NCBI RefSeq assembly: GCF_002288925.2
Contig: NW_022098062.1
Coordinates: 7,292,388-7,356,387 of the forward strand
Direction of reading: 5' to 3'
Origin: Delphinapterus leucas
Taxonomy: Eukaryota; Chordata; Mammalia; Artiodactyla; Monodontidae
Length of the DNA: 64,000 nucleotides
Shown: positions 39,936 through 52,599 of the stretch, one piece after another
Layout of the letters: each line of letters begins with the position of its first letter
Position numbering within the stretch: position 1 is the first letter of the stretch
Program-made: the position numbers and the translations under genes
The notes under the pieces: generated by a model
What the model was told of the DNA's origin: nothing
Seen by the model: only the letters and a program-made list of their open reading frames with translations
Database searches by the model: none

Positions 39936-41280
39936 GACTTCTGTGACTACAGAAAATGTAATAAGCTGCAAAAAATACACTCTTACCCTCACAATGGGAA
40001 AAAGCCAGATACTCTACAAAAGTGTAACTTTCTTGAGTACCTCAGAGAACTCAAGTAGCAAGAAACCACATGACCCAAATTCCAAGGAGGTACAATCTCC
40101 TTCAAGACGAGATGAGATACACAATCCCTTTCATCTTTGGCAGAGCATGGGAAAAAGAGAGCAACAGAAAAAGAAAAGAAGAAACCAGCAAAAATGTAAA
40201 TGAATTGTTAAAGGCCAAGTGTGGGTTTATGTGCTGGTGGGGCATTCCAGAAAAGAGTAGGAAGAGTCACCCATCAGCTCTTCTGCATGGCTCTTCACTG
40301 GTGCTCAGGAGGAAGACTGGGGGCAGGGCAGGAGAGTACCCCTACTTGGTGCAGGCATGAAGGAAGGGATTGGCAGCTGCTAAGGGATAAGCATAAAGAC
40401 CTGCAGACTTTCCAAGGCTCTTCAGCAAAAGCCTTCAATCACTTGAGGAGAAGCTGCAAACTGGTCTCAGGGCCCAGGCAAAACTCCGTTGCTAAGGAAG
40501 GAAGATTAGAAATTCAACATGTCCTGCCTTGAGAGTAGGACAGGTAACTTTCTCATTCCCAGGACACAAGCAAAGATCCAATCCTGCAAAGACAGGAGGT
40601 AGGAGAATAAGACCCCTACTTCTAGGAAAGGGACAGGAAGCCATCATGGACCCAGGATTTATACTGACAGTAGGTAGAGGTCTGCTACCACCATGAATAG
40701 GGCAGGAAACTCCCACCAAGACCAACTTTGGATACAAGGCAGACTGTGGTTGCTATGGGAAGGAGGAGCGGGAACTCTGAAAAAAGCTTTCTCAAAGATC
40801 CAGGCACAGAGGACCTGCCTAAGACAGGCTGGACCGGGAAAACACTCTCTCCTGCCCCCACCCCAGGCCTAGTACCCAGGAACAATGGCACAGCAGCAGT
40901 CTGCAATCTGTGGAGGGAAAGCACCGTGACATTGGCCTCAGAGCTGGCTGAGAGTGGAGGGGGAAGCAGAAACACTGAGGAAAGACCCTCCTGCTTCTCA
41001 ACCCCCAGCGGAGGCACAGGGCAACCAACAATTTGAAGCCTGTGGTGCACTGAAGGTTAATTACAACAACAATAAGGAAAAGTTATTAGGGTGTTGTTAG
41101 GACAGCAACAACCTCCATCTTTCTGTAGGTTGGAATGGAACTGGAACTGGGCTGGACCTCAGAAGGTTTGTTATCCATTTGTATTCTGACCACTGCCAAT
41201 ACTGACGGACTCTGGAGCCAGGAACTTACACTCCTTCCCATGGCAATTTGATACACCAGAAATACATCTACATGTAGAAC
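39936..41280 (+). mobile_element. Old L1 5' UTR-like sequence
   Basis: Text such as 'gccagatactctacaaaagt' and 'ctccttcaagacgagatgag', then purine-rich GC-richer DNA to about 41,050, resembles the 5' leader of old L1M elements and shares style with 51,000-52,000 and 60,400-61,900. The 41,100-41,280 part may already belong to copy C. No gene is supported. Confidence 0.45.
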
Positions 41281-41399
41281 AACTCCTACGCAAGACCTAC
41301 TGAATGCTGGCAGAAGACCTCAGACCTCCCAAAAGGCAAGAAACCCACCACGTAGCTGGGTAGGGCAAAAGAAAAAAGAAAAAAACAGAGACAAAAGAA

Positions 41400-42400
41400 T
41401 AGGGACAGGACCTGCACCAGTGGGAGGGAGCTGTGAAGGAGGAAAGGTTTCCACACACTAGGAAGCCCCTTCACGGGCAGAGACTGCGGGTGGTGGAGGG
41501 GTAAAGCTTCGGGGGTGGTGGAGGGGGAAAGCTTTGGAGCCGCGGAGGAGAGCACAGCAACAGGGGTGCGGAGGGCAAAGAGGAGAGATTCCCGCACAGA
41601 GGATCAGGGCCGACGGGCACTCACCAGACCGATAGGCTTGTCTGCTCACCCGCTGGGGCTGGCAGGGCTGGGAGCTGAGGCTCGGGCTTCCGTTGGAGCG
41701 CAGGGAGAGGACTGGGGATGGGGGCGTGAACACAGCCTGCGGGGTTAATGCACCACTGCTGGCCGGGAGGGAGTCCGGAGAAAAGTCTGCACCTGCCGAA
41801 GAGGCAAGAGACTTTTTCTTCCCTCTTTGTTTCCTGGTGCGCGAGGAGAGGGGATTAAGAGCGCTGCTTAAAGGAGCTCCAGAGACGGGCGTGAGCCGTG
41901 GCTAAAAGTGCGGACCCCAGAGACAGGCATGAGACGCTAAGGCTGCTGCTGCCGCCACCAAGAAGCCTGTGTGTGAGCACAGGTTACTATCCACACCCCA
42001 CTTCCGGGGAGCCTGTCCAGCCCACCACTGCCAGGGTCCCAGGATCCAGGGACAACTTCCCCGGGAGAAGGCACGGCGCGCCTCAGGCTGGTGCAATGTA
42101 ATGCCAGCCTCTGCCGCCGTAGGCTCGCCCCGCACTCCGTGCCCCTCCCTCCCGCCGGCCTGAGTGAGCCGGAGCCCCTGAATCAGCGGCTCCTTTAACC
42201 CCATCCTGTCTGAGCCAAGAACAGACGCCCTCCGGCGACCTACACACAGAGGCGGGGCCAAATCCAAAGCTGAGCCCCTGGGAGCTGTGAGAACAAAGTA
42301 GAGAGAGGGAAATCTCTCCCAGCAGCCTCAGAAGCAGCAGATTAAATCTGCACAATCAACTTGATGTACCCTGCATCTGTGGAATACATGAATAGACAAT
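41400..42400 (+). promoter_or_regulatory. CpG-rich internal promoter region of L1 copy C
   Basis: The most CpG-rich DNA in the window, with 'ggagccgcggaggagagcac', 'ggcacggcgcgcctcaggct' and 'agaggcggggccaaatccaa'. In L1 biology the leader contains an RNA polymerase II promoter. Activity here is inferred only. The sequence matches my memory of the cetacean L1 leader. Confidence 0.6.
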
Positions 42401-42955
42401 GAATCATCCCAAATTGAGGAGGTGGACTTTGAGAGCAAGATTTATGATTTTTTCCACTTTTCCTCTTTTTGTGAGTGTGTATGTGTATGCTTCTGTGTGA
42501 GATGTTGTCTGTATAGCTTTGCTTCCACCATTTGTCCTAGGGTTCTATCCTTCCTTTTTTTGTTGTTGTTTTAATTTTTTTTCTTAATAATTATTTTTTA
42601 ATTTAATAACTTTATTTTATTTTATTTTATCGTCTTTCTTTCTTTCCTTCCTTCCCTCCTTTAGACTACGAATCATCCCAAATTGAGGAGGTGGACTTTG
42701 AGAGCAAGATTTATGATTTTTTCCACATTTCCTCTTTTTGTGAGTGTATGCTTCTGTGTGAGATGTTGTCTGTATAGCTTTGCTTCAACCATTTGTCCTA
42801 GGGTTCTATCCGTCTGTTTTTTTAAAAAATTTTTTCTTAATAATAATTTTTTATTTTAATAACTTTACTATATTTTCTTACTTCATTTTATTTTACTTTA
42901 TCTTCTTTCTTTCCTTCTTTCTTTTTTTCCTTCTTTCCCTCCTTCCTTCCTTCCT
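42401..42955 (+). repeat. 269-base tandem duplication in the L1 copy C leader
   Basis: 'gaatcatcccaaattgagga' starts at 42,401 and again at 42,670. The copies stay alike through 'tgtcctagggttctatcc' and into T-rich DNA. Small differences (gtgtgtatgtgtatgc against gtgtatgc) show some age. The second copy ends in a ctttccttcc simple repeat to about 43,030. Confidence 0.92.
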
Positions 42956-43547
42956 TAGGCTCTCCCTCCCTCACTTCTTTCTTTCCTTCTTTCTTTCTTT
43001 CTACTTCTACTAATTCTTTCTTTCTACTTTTTCCCCCTTTTATTCTGAGCTGTGTGGATGAAAGGCTCTCGGTGCTGCAGCCAGGAGTCAGTGCTGTGCC
43101 TCTGAGGTAGGAGAGCCAACTTCAGGACACTGGTCCACAAGAGACCTCCCAGCTCCTCATAATATTAAATGGCGAAAATCTCCCAGAGATCTCCACCTCA
43201 ACACCAGCACCCACCTTCACTCAACGACCAGCAAGCTACAGTGCTGGACATCCTATGCCAAACAACTAGCAAGACAGGAACACAAACGCACCCATTATTA
43301 GAAAGGCGGCCTAAAATCATAGTAAGTCCACAGACACCCCCAAACACACCACCAGACGTGGACCTGCCCACCAGAAAGACAAGATCCAGCCTCATCCACC
43401 AGAACACAGGCACTAGTCCCCTCCACCAGGAAGCCTACACAATCCACTGAACCAACCTTAGCCACTGGGGACAGACATCAAAAACAACGGGAACTATGAA
43501 CCTGCAGCGTGCAAAAAGGAGACCCCAAACACAGTAAGATAAGCAAA

Positions 43548-44441
43548 ATGAAAAGGCAGAAAAACACACAGCAGATGAAGGAGCAAGATAAAAACCCACC
43601 AGACCTAACAAATGAAGAGGAAATAGGCAGTCTACCTGAAAAAGAATTCAGAATAATGATAGTAAAGATGATCCAAAATCTTGGAAATAGAATGGACAAA
43701 ATGCAAGAAACATTTAACAAGGACCTAGAAGAACTAAAGATGAAACAAACAGTGATGAACAACACAATAAATGAAATAAAAAATACTCTATATGGGATCA
43801 ATAGCAGAATAACTGAGGCAGAAGAATGGATAAGTGACCTGGAAGATAAAATAGTGGAAATAACTACTGCAGAGCAGAATAAAGAAAAAAGAATGAAAAG
43901 AACTGAGGACAGTCTCAGAGACCTCTGGGACAACATTAAACGCACCAACATTTGAATTATAGGGGTTCCAGAAGAAGAAGAGAAAAAGAAAGGGACTGAG
44001 AAAATATTTGAAGAGATTATAGTTGAAAACTTCCCTAATATGGGAAAGGAAATAGTTAATCAAGTCCAGGAAGCACAGAGAGTCCCATACAGGATAAATC
44101 CAAGGAGAAACATGCCAAGACACATATTAATCAAACTGTCAAAAATTAAATACAAAGAAAGCATATTAAAAGCAGCCAGGGAAAAACAACAGATAACACA
44201 CAAGGGAATCCCCATAAGGTTAACAGCTGATCTTTCAGCAGAAACTCTGCAAGCCAGAAGGAACTGGCAGGACGTATTTAAAGTGATGAAGGAGAAAAAC
44301 CTGCAACCAAGATTACTCTACCCAGCAAGGATCTCATTCAGATTTGATGGAGAAATTAAAACCTTTACAGACAAGCAAAAGCTGAGAGAGTTCAGCACCA
44401 CCAAACCAGCTCTACAACAACTGCTAAAGGAACTTCTCTAG
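43548..44441 (+). pseudogene. L1 copy C ORF1, one premature stop
   Basis: The frame starts MKRQKNTQQMKEQ. It has the coiled coil (FNKDLEELKMKQTVMNNT) and the RNA-binding domain (ILIKLSKIKYKES, AETLQARRNWQ, ARISFRFDGE) and ends LLKELL at 44,441. The only interruption is TGA at 43,953-43,955, right after IKRTNI, where Arg (CGA) is likely ancestral. The same stop sits at the same place in copy B. Confidence 0.9.
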
Positions 44442-44499
44442 GCAAGAAACACAAGAGAAGGAAAAGACCTCCAAGAATGAACCCAAAACAATTAAGAAA

Positions 44500-47400
44500 A
44501 TGGGAATAGGAACATACATATCGATAATTACCTTAAATGTAAATGGACTAAATGCTCCCACCAAAAGACACAGATTGGCTGAATGGATACAAAAACAAGA
44601 CCCATATATTTGCTGCCTACAAGAGACCCACTTCAGACCTAGAGACACATACAGACTGAAAGTAAGGGGATAGAAAAAGATATTTCATGCAAATGGAAAC
44701 CAAAAGAAAGCTGGAGTAGCAATTCTCATATGAGACAAAATAGACTTTAAAATAAAGACTATTAGAAGAGACAAAGAATGACACTACATAATGATCAAGG
44801 GATCGATCCAAGAAGAAGATATAACAATTGTAAATATTTATGCACCCAACAGAGGAGCACCTCAATACATAAGGCAAATACTAACAGCCATAAAAGGGGA
44901 AATTGACAGTAACACATTCATAGTAGGGGACTTTAACACCCCATTTTCACCAATGGACAGATTATCCAAAATGAAAATAAATAAGGAAACACAAGCTTTA
45001 AATGATACATTAAACAAGATGGACTTAATTGATATTTATAGGACATTCCATCCAAAAACAACAGAATACACATTTTTCTCAAGTGCTTATGGAACATTCT
45101 CCAGGATAGATCATATCTTGGGTCACAAGTCAAACCTTGGTAAATTTAAGAAAATTGAAATTGTTTCAAGTATCTTTTCCAATCACAATGCTATGAGACT
45201 AGATATCAATTACAGGAAAAGATCTGTAAAAAATACAAACACATGGAGGCTAAACAATACACTACTTAATAACGAAGTGATCACTGAAGAAATCAAAGAG
45301 GAAATCAAAAAATACCTAGAAACAAATGACAATGGAGACACGACAACCCAAAATCTATGGGATGCAGCAAAAGTAGTTCTAAGAGGGACGATTATAGCAA
45401 TACAATCCTACCTTTAGAAACAGGAAATATCTTGAATAAACAACCTAACCTTGCACTTAAAGCAATTAGAGAAAGAAGAACAAAAAAACCCCAAAGTTAG
45501 CAGAAGGAAAGAAATCATAAAAATCAGATCAGAAATAAATGAAAAAGAAATGAAGGAAACGATAGTAAAGATCAATAAAACTAAAAGCTGGTTCTTTGAG
45601 AAGATAAACAAAATTGATAAACCATTAGCCAGACTCATCAAGAAAAAAAGGGAGAAGACTCAAATCAATAGAATTAGAAATGAAAAAGGAGAAGTAACAA
45701 CTGACACTGCAGAAATACAAAAGATCATGAAAGATTACTACAATCAACTCTATGCCAATAAAATGGACAACCTGGAAGAAATGGACAAATTCTTAGAAAT
45801 GCACAACCTGCCAAGACTGAATCAGGAAGAAATAAAAAATATGAACACAACAATCACAAGCACTGAAATTGAAACTGTGATTAAAAGTCTTCCAGCAAAC
45901 AAAAGACCAGGACCAGATGGCTTTACAGGTGAATTCTATCAAATATTTAGAGAAGAGCTAACACCTATCCTTCTCAAACTCTTCCAAAATATAGCAGAGG
46001 GAGGAACACTCGCAAACTCATTCTACGAGGCCACCATCACCTTGATACCAAAACCAGACAAGGGTGTCACAAAGAAAGAAAACTACAGGCCAATATCACT
46101 GATGAACATAGATGCAAAAAAATCCTCAACAAAATACTAGCAAATAGAGTCCAACAGCACATTAAACGGATCATACACCATGATCAAGTGGCGTTTATTC
46201 CAGGAATGCAAGGATTCCTCAATATATGCAAAACAATCAATGTGATACACCATATTAACAAATTGAAGGAGAAAAACCATATGATCACCTCAATAGTTGC
46301 AGAGAAAGCTTTCGGCAAAATTCAACACCCATTTATGATAAAAATCTTGCAGAAAGTAGGCATAGAGGGAAATTTCCTCAACATAATAAAGGCCATATAT
46401 GACAAACCCACAGCCAACATCGTCCTCAATGGTGAAAAACTGAAAACATTTCCACTAAGGTCAGGAACATGACGAAGTTGCCCACTCTCACCACTCTTAT
46501 TCAACATAGTTTTGGAAGTTTTAGCCACAGCAACCAGAGAAGAAAAGGGAATAAAAGGAATCCAAATCAGAAAAGAAGAAGTAAAGCTGCCACTGTTTGC
46601 AGATGACATGATACTATACATAGAGAATCCTAAAGATGCTACCAGAAATCTACTAGAGCTAATCAATGAATTTGGTAAAGCAGCAGGATACAAAATTAAT
46701 GCACAGAAATCTCTGGCATTCCTATACACTAATGATGAAAAATCTGAAAGTGAAATCAAGAAAACACTCCCATTTACCACTGCAACAAAAAGAATAAAAT
46801 ATCTAGGAATAAACCTACCTAAGGAGACAAAAGACCTGTATGCAGAAAATTATAAGACACTGATGAAAGAAATTAAAGATGATACAAATAGATGGAGAGA
46901 TATACCATGTTCTTGGATTGGAAGAATCAACATTGTGAAAATGACTCTACTACACAAAGCAATCTACAGATTCAATGCAATCCCTATCAAACTACCACTG
47001 GCATTTTTCACAGAAGTAGAACAAAAAATTTCACAATTTGTATGGAAACACAAAAGACCCCGAATAACCAAAGCAATCTTGAGAAAGAAAAACGGAGCTG
47101 GAGGAATCAGGCTCCCTGACTCCAGACTATACTACAAAGCTACAGTAATCAAGACAGTATGGTACTGGCACAAAAACAGAAATATAGATCAATGGAACAG
47201 GATAGAAAGCCCAGAGATAAACCCACGCACATATGGTCACCTTATCGTTGATAAAGGAGGCACGAATGTACAGTGGAGAAAGGACAGCCTCTTCAATAAG
47301 TGGTGCTGGGAAAACTGGACAAGTACATGTAAAAGTATGAGACTAGATAGCTCCCTAACACCATACACAAAAATAAGCTCAAAATGGATTAAAGACCTAA

Positions 47401-48365
47401 ATATAAGGCCAGAAACTATCAAACTCTTAGAGGAAAACATAGGCAGAACACTCTATGACATAAATCACAGCAAGATCCTTTTTGACCCACCTCCTAGAGA
47501 AATGGAAATAAAAACAAAAATAAACAAATGGGACCTAATGAAACTTCAAAGCTTTTGCACAGCAAAGGAAACCATAAACAAGACCAAAAGACAACCCTCA
47601 GAATGGGATGAAATATTTGCAAATGAAGCAACTGACAAAGGATTAATCTCCAAAATTTATAAGCAGCTCATGCAGCTCAATAACAAAAAAACAAACAACC
47701 CAATCCAAAAATGGGCAGAAGACCTAAATAGACATTTCTCCAAAGAAGATATACAGACTGCCAACAAACACATGAAAGAATGCTCAACATAAAAAAAAAA
47801 AATAAAAATAAAAAATAAAAAAAAAGAACGCTCAACATCACTAATCATTAGAGAAATGCAAATCAGAACTACAATGAGATATCATCTCACACCACTCAGA
47901 ATGGCCATCATCAAAAAATCTAGAAACAATAAATACTGGAGAGGGTGTGGAGAAAAGGGAGTCCTCTTGCTCTGTTGGTGGGAATGTAAATTGATACAGC
48001 CACTGTTGAGAACAGTATGGAGGTTCCTTGAAAAACTACAAATAGAACTACCATATGACCCAGCAATCCCACTACTGGGCATATACCCTGAGAAAACTAT
48101 AATTCAAAAAATGTCATGTACCAAAATATTCATTTCTGCTCTACTTAACAATAGCCCGGAGATGGTAACAACCTAAGTGTCCATCATCGGATGAATGGAT
48201 AAAGAAGATGTGGCACATATATACAATGGAATATTACTCAGCCATAAAAAGAAACGAAATTGAGCTATTTGTAATGAGGTGGATAGACCTAGAGTCTGTC
48301 ATACAGAGTGAAGTAAGTCAGAAAGAAAGAGACAAATACTGTATGCTAACACATATATATTGAAT
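44500..48365 (+). pseudogene. L1 copy C ORF2, largely readable but interrupted
   Basis: ORF2 starts MGIGTYISIITLNVNGLNAP at 44,500. Endonuclease motifs CCLQETHF and SRIDHILGHK, the block [13 protein letters not shown] (about 45,905), the catalytic FADDMILY (about 46,600) and the C-terminal Cys-rich segment (about 47,930-47,990) are all visible. Stops occur near 44,673, 44,733, 44,780, 45,415, 45,434 and 46,470. A one-base shift in an A-run lies near 46,118. The A-rich insertion at 47,791-47,822 adds a further break. It cannot make full-length ORF2p. Confidence 0.93.
47791..47822 (+). mobile_element. Poly(A)-only insertion with 16-base duplication
   Basis: A 32-base A-rich stretch (only three T) splits ORF2 of copy C. 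It is bounded by aaagaatgctcaacat (47,775-47,790) and aaagaacgctcaacat (47,823-47,838), a 16-base duplication with one difference. This is how a retrotransposon tail with no body would look. Confidence 0.85.
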
Positions 48366-48740
48366 TTAAGAAAAAAAAAACTGTCATGAAGAACCTAGGG
48401 GTAAGACAGAAAAAAAGACACAGACCTACTAGAGAATGGACTTGAGGATATGGGGAGGGGGAAGGGTAAGCTGTGACAAAGCGAGAGAGAGGCATGGACA
48501 TATATACACTACTAAATGTAAGGTAGATAGTGGGAAGCAGCCGCATAGCACAGGGAGATCAGCTCGGTGCTTTGTGACCGCCTGGAGGGGTGGGATAGGG
48601 AGGGTGGGAGGGAAGGAGACACAAGAGGGAAGAGGTATGGGAACATATGTATATGTATAACTGATTCACTTTTTTATAAAGTAGAAACCAACACACCATT
48701 GTAAAGCAATTATACTCCAATAAAGATGTTAAAAAGAAAA

Positions 48741-50600
48741 AGATTTAACAGTTGGAGATTAGAGATGCAAAAGTAATCTTAAGCAAACAATATAAACTTA
48801 CTATGTAGGGCTGACTCCAGGGTTGTTCAAGGAAAGGGTAGCCTTTTCGGTCAGCATATGTTACTTTTATTTTCTCTGTAAACTCAGCAATCTTATTATG
48901 CAGACAATAAACCATCTAATTTTCCTCTTGATTCCTCTTTTGCTGTCACATTTTTTTCCTCACCAAGAAAGTAGCTTTAAACATATTTTACCCTTTGCTG
49001 CTCTTATTCCATATTGCATTCTCTTTTCCTGCTTAGAATGGCCCCTATCCTGGTTTCTTTTTCACCTGCCTCTAGAAAGCTTAGGATTCTGCTTTCCTAA
49101 ACAAGGATGGTATCTACATTTGTGAACTAGAGTGGGACTCCCCGTGAAGTCTTGAAAGGTGAGTCCTAGTTAGCCAGGAGACAAAGGCATACCTGGAAGG
49201 AGGGCATTCCAGGCAGAGGGGAAATCATGGGCAAAGCATAAAATGGGAAAATCAAGTTATGTTTGGGAATGGTGGTGGTACAAGGTGGCTGAGGTGTATG
49301 TGAAGAGGCAGGAGATGAAGCTGGAAAGAAGGGACCACACCCCACTGGCTTTCAGGGTACAATCACTCTCCTTAGTATGGCATTCAAGACTCTTCATGCC
49401 TGAGAATTTCCAGACTGAAATGCTTCCCTCCTACACAGATGAAGACACACCCAAAGCCCCTCATGCGCTTTGAATGAAATAGATCTAGGTTTGTATACAT
49501 GCTTTGCAATATACAAGCTGCTTGATCTTAGGAAAGTTTTTTAAAATCTCTGGATCCCAATTTCCTCATCTCTAAAAGGGGAATTAAATACGTTTACCTC
49601 AAAGAGATATTGTGAGGACTTAATTACATGAAAAGAATTTATAACATACTTCATACAGCACTTGGCGTCTAAAAAGTCCTCAGTAAATGGTAACTAGTAG
49701 TAGTGATGGGGTTGTGTCCTAAAATGCTGGATTACTTTCAGTTCTCTGAATGGACTGCATTCATCCTCATGTGCATATTTTTGCAGACGCTGTGATCTCC
49801 ACCTGGAGTTTTCCTAAAGCCTTCTCTGACTTTCCTCTCTCTACCTCTGATTGCTTTTGAGAGCTCTCTGTTTCTAGCACAGAGGTTTCTTAATCCAATG
49901 GTCCCCTTGGGAGATCCGTAGATGGAAATCAGAGGAGTCTGTGAATTTAGATGGGAAAAAGGTTGCATCTTTATTTACACTAACATCTCACTGAGAGTCC
50001 GCATTTTAAAACTTTTGTATGTAGATAATAAAGTTCAATAGTATTAGTAATATCTAATATTTAAGCCATTAAAAATCACAAATATTTCATATCATGTCAC
50101 AGTTGTTGCAGATTTCGCAAAATAGCATTTACTCTCACCACTACTTTGAAATTGTTGTAAACCGTTGTTATTTAATGTGGTAAATTGGAAGGGCATATAT
50201 TTCTATATCATATTTTAAAATACTTTGAAAACTATAATTCAGTATAATTAATTTCCTTTTAAATCCTACATATTTTAATTCATGCACTTAATATTGTTTT
50301 GAGAAAAGTTTCATAGATTGTGAAAGGGTTCTATGCCCCCCCCAAAAAATTAAGAACCCCTGTCCTTATACTTACTCTAGTGTATTTTCCACTAATTTAG
50401 ATAAATATGATATTTTCAGTTAAAAATTAGCCTACAGTTGCAAATTTGCATTCTGAGCAAAACTTCTTCATCTCATTTAATGCCATAATCTTCCTCAATC
50501 AAAAGGGAATATAACAGACAATTACTTACTTTTAGTTGTAGACAATGTCCAATCAGCTCATTGAACATGTGCTTTCTTTAAATGAAGGTTTTTCTCTTCA
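48741..50600. other. Gene-free stretch with MIR and old repeat text
   Basis: An MIR on the plus strand lies at about 49,490-49,700. About 49,140-49,480 resembles old dispersed repeats (mixed unnamed and L2-like text). About 49,740-50,590 is AT-rich with a C-run near 50,335; I see nothing else in it. Confidence 0.45.
49490..49700 (+). mobile_element. MIR SINE
   Basis: 'gctgcttgatcttaggaaag', 'caatttcctcatctctaaaa' and 'ttgtgaggacttaattacat' occur in forward MIR order. Confidence 0.75.
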
Positions 50601-50893
50601 GGACTTCCCTGGTGGTGCAGTGGTTAAGAATCCGCCTGCCAATGCAGGGGACATGGGCTTGAGCCCTTGTCCAGCAAGATACCACATGCTGCGGAGCAAC
50701 TAAGCTTGTGCGCCACAACTACTGAAGCCCGTGTGCCCTAGAGCCCGTGCTCCACAACAAGAGAAGCCACTACAATGAGAAGCCCTCACACCGCAACGAA
50801 GAGTAGCCCCCACTCGGTGCAACTAGAAAAAGCCCGAGCGCAGCAACGAAGACCCAACGCAGCCAGAAGTAAATAAAAATTAAAAAAAAAAAA
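50601..50893 (+). mobile_element. CHR-type long SINE, plus strand
   Basis: The head 'ggacttccctggtggtgcag' is followed by repeated 'cacaacaagagaagccacta'-like text and 'gcagccagaagtaaataaaa', then an A-run. Possible imperfect duplications (tttttctcttca before, gttttcttctttt after) flank it. The minus-strand frame at 50,770-50,976 is a shadow. Confidence 0.92.
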
Positions 50894-52270
50894 GTTTTCT
50901 TCTTTTGTCCGAGGATCTTTGTCTCCCTAAACTGTTTTTTTTTATCCCTTTGAAATAAATGCTGGAGGACTTCCAACTTCAGCCTAGGATGGAGTTGGCC
51001 ATCAGGAATATCATCACTCCCACAGTCACAGGAAAAATCCAGATAATCTACAAAAAGATAGCTTTTGTTTAACTACCAGAAACTGGGGTCACAGGCCAAC
51101 CATCTAACTTAAAAATCTGACAAAAGCAAAGTACTTCCAAGAAGAGAAGGGACACAAATACTGACTCACTTTTGCGGGGGAAGATGGGTAAGAAGAATTT
51201 AGTTTATTTAAAAAAATAATAATTTGCTAAAAGCTGAGTATGGGCTAGTGTAAGGATAGAGAGCTTCTAGGAGTGAAGACATGAAGAGACTTTGCACCTA
51301 CCTGCCACCTCGTCTCCTTGGGCCTCCACCAAGCACTCACAAGGAAGACTTGGATCAGGGCAGGAGGCTGGATGAAGTCTCCCTCAGTGGCACAGGCCTG
51401 GAAGAGAAGGCAACTGCTTGATGGGAAAGGCACCAAGTCTCCCCTGCATCTTTCTTCCCTAAGAGCAAAAGCTTGTGCCACTGCGGGAGGAACAGTGAAC
51501 ACTTCCCAGAGCACACGTGAAGACTGACTCTGGCTGGGGAAGTGGAGAAGAAAGAAAACTGTAGACTCCTGTGGGAGCTGGGGGAACTCCTGGACTCAGG
51601 CCATTAGAGATTTCCTAATGCTGTGGGGAGGGGGACAGGACCACTGAGAAAGCCACCCCCCAACTCCTGCCCAATCCAGGGGCATAAGGCTTGCCTAAGA
51701 TGGAGGCTGAGCCAGAGCAACAGAGAGTGCCATTTCTTCTCCCCACCAGGCTGGGCAGTGCCAAGTGAGAGACAACTGCAGTCGACCACAGGAGAAGGGG
51801 CAAGGCATGGAGAGAGACTCGGAGACATAGACAGGGAAGGGTGAAGCTAAGGGTGAAATAGGAACACGATAGAAACAATACCCACCCTAAGCACAAAGTA
51901 ACTCCAGAGAAATTTGAAGCTCATGTTGAACCAAGGTCAACATAGCGACAAAAAGCCCAAACCCAGCTCAGCTTCTGACTAGATTGAGTGAACCACCCCT
52001 ATCCCCAACCCTGGCCTCCAGCACATTCTGATGGCCTAGAAGAGGTGTATCATTTCTATGCACAAATACTGTTTGTTTCAGTCTATACTCTTCTAAACTT
52101 TGTTTATGACAATGAATATAATATGAGATGAACACAGGAAGAGCAAGGAAAAATAATCCATGGTAAAGAGGAAAGCAATCAATAGTATCAGACTAATATA
52201 CAATAATATAACCCAGATACTGGAATTCAGACAGGGGAAGTTACAGAGATGAAGTATGTCTTTGATGGCT
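50894..52270 (+). mobile_element. Old L1 5' UTR/ORF1-like sequence
   Basis: 'cacagtcacaggaaaaatcc' and 'agatagcttttgtttaacta' onward reads as the leader of an old L1M element, similar in style to 39,940-41,050. ORF1-like text follows at about 52,090-52,270. Not coding. Confidence 0.5.
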
Positions 52271-52274
52271 ATCA

Positions 52275-52590
52275 TGGTTAATTTTATGTGTTAATTTAAC
52301 TGGGCTAAAGGATGTCCAGATAGCTGGTAGAACATTATTTCTGGGTGTATCAGTGAGGGTCTTTCCAGAAGAGAATACTGACTCAAGGTAGATGGAGTGA
52401 AGAAGATTGCCCCCATCCCTAACCAATGTGAGTGGGCATCATCTAATCCAATGACAATTGGAAGAGAACAAGAAAATGGAGGGAGAGTGAATTTGGTCTC
52501 TGCTTAAGCCAGGACACCTATATTTTCCTACCCCTAGATATCAGTGCTTCTGGTTCCCTGGCCTTTGGACTTGGACCAGGACTTACATAT
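52275..52590 (+). mobile_element. LTR- or MER-like repeat, family not named
   Basis: 'ggttaattttatgtgttaat' to 'ggcctttggacttggaccag' is a familiar mammalian dispersed repeat inserted in the old L1. I cannot assign it with confidence. Confidence 0.45.
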
Positions 52591-52599
52591 ATATGTCTC

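Larger units (their letters stand above)
41280..48740 (+). mobile_element. Full-length L1 LINE, copy C
   Basis: A complete L1 structure: a GC- and CpG-rich leader (about 41,280-43,500), ORF1 (43,548-44,441), ORF2 (44,500 to about 48,365) and a 3' UTR with AATAAA (to 48,740). The left end is not fixed; I saw no clean target-site duplication and it could start up to 200 bases earlier. ORF1 has one premature stop. ORF2 has about six stops and one frameshift, plus an A-rich insertion at 47,791. It is younger than copy B, with a 426-codon uninterrupted ORF2 stretch (46,512-47,792). Confidence 0.95.

Noticed and set aside
40070..42355. Cluster of 60-120 codon frames on both strands
   Set aside because: They fall in L1 leader sequence of high GC; no codon structure or conservation is visible.
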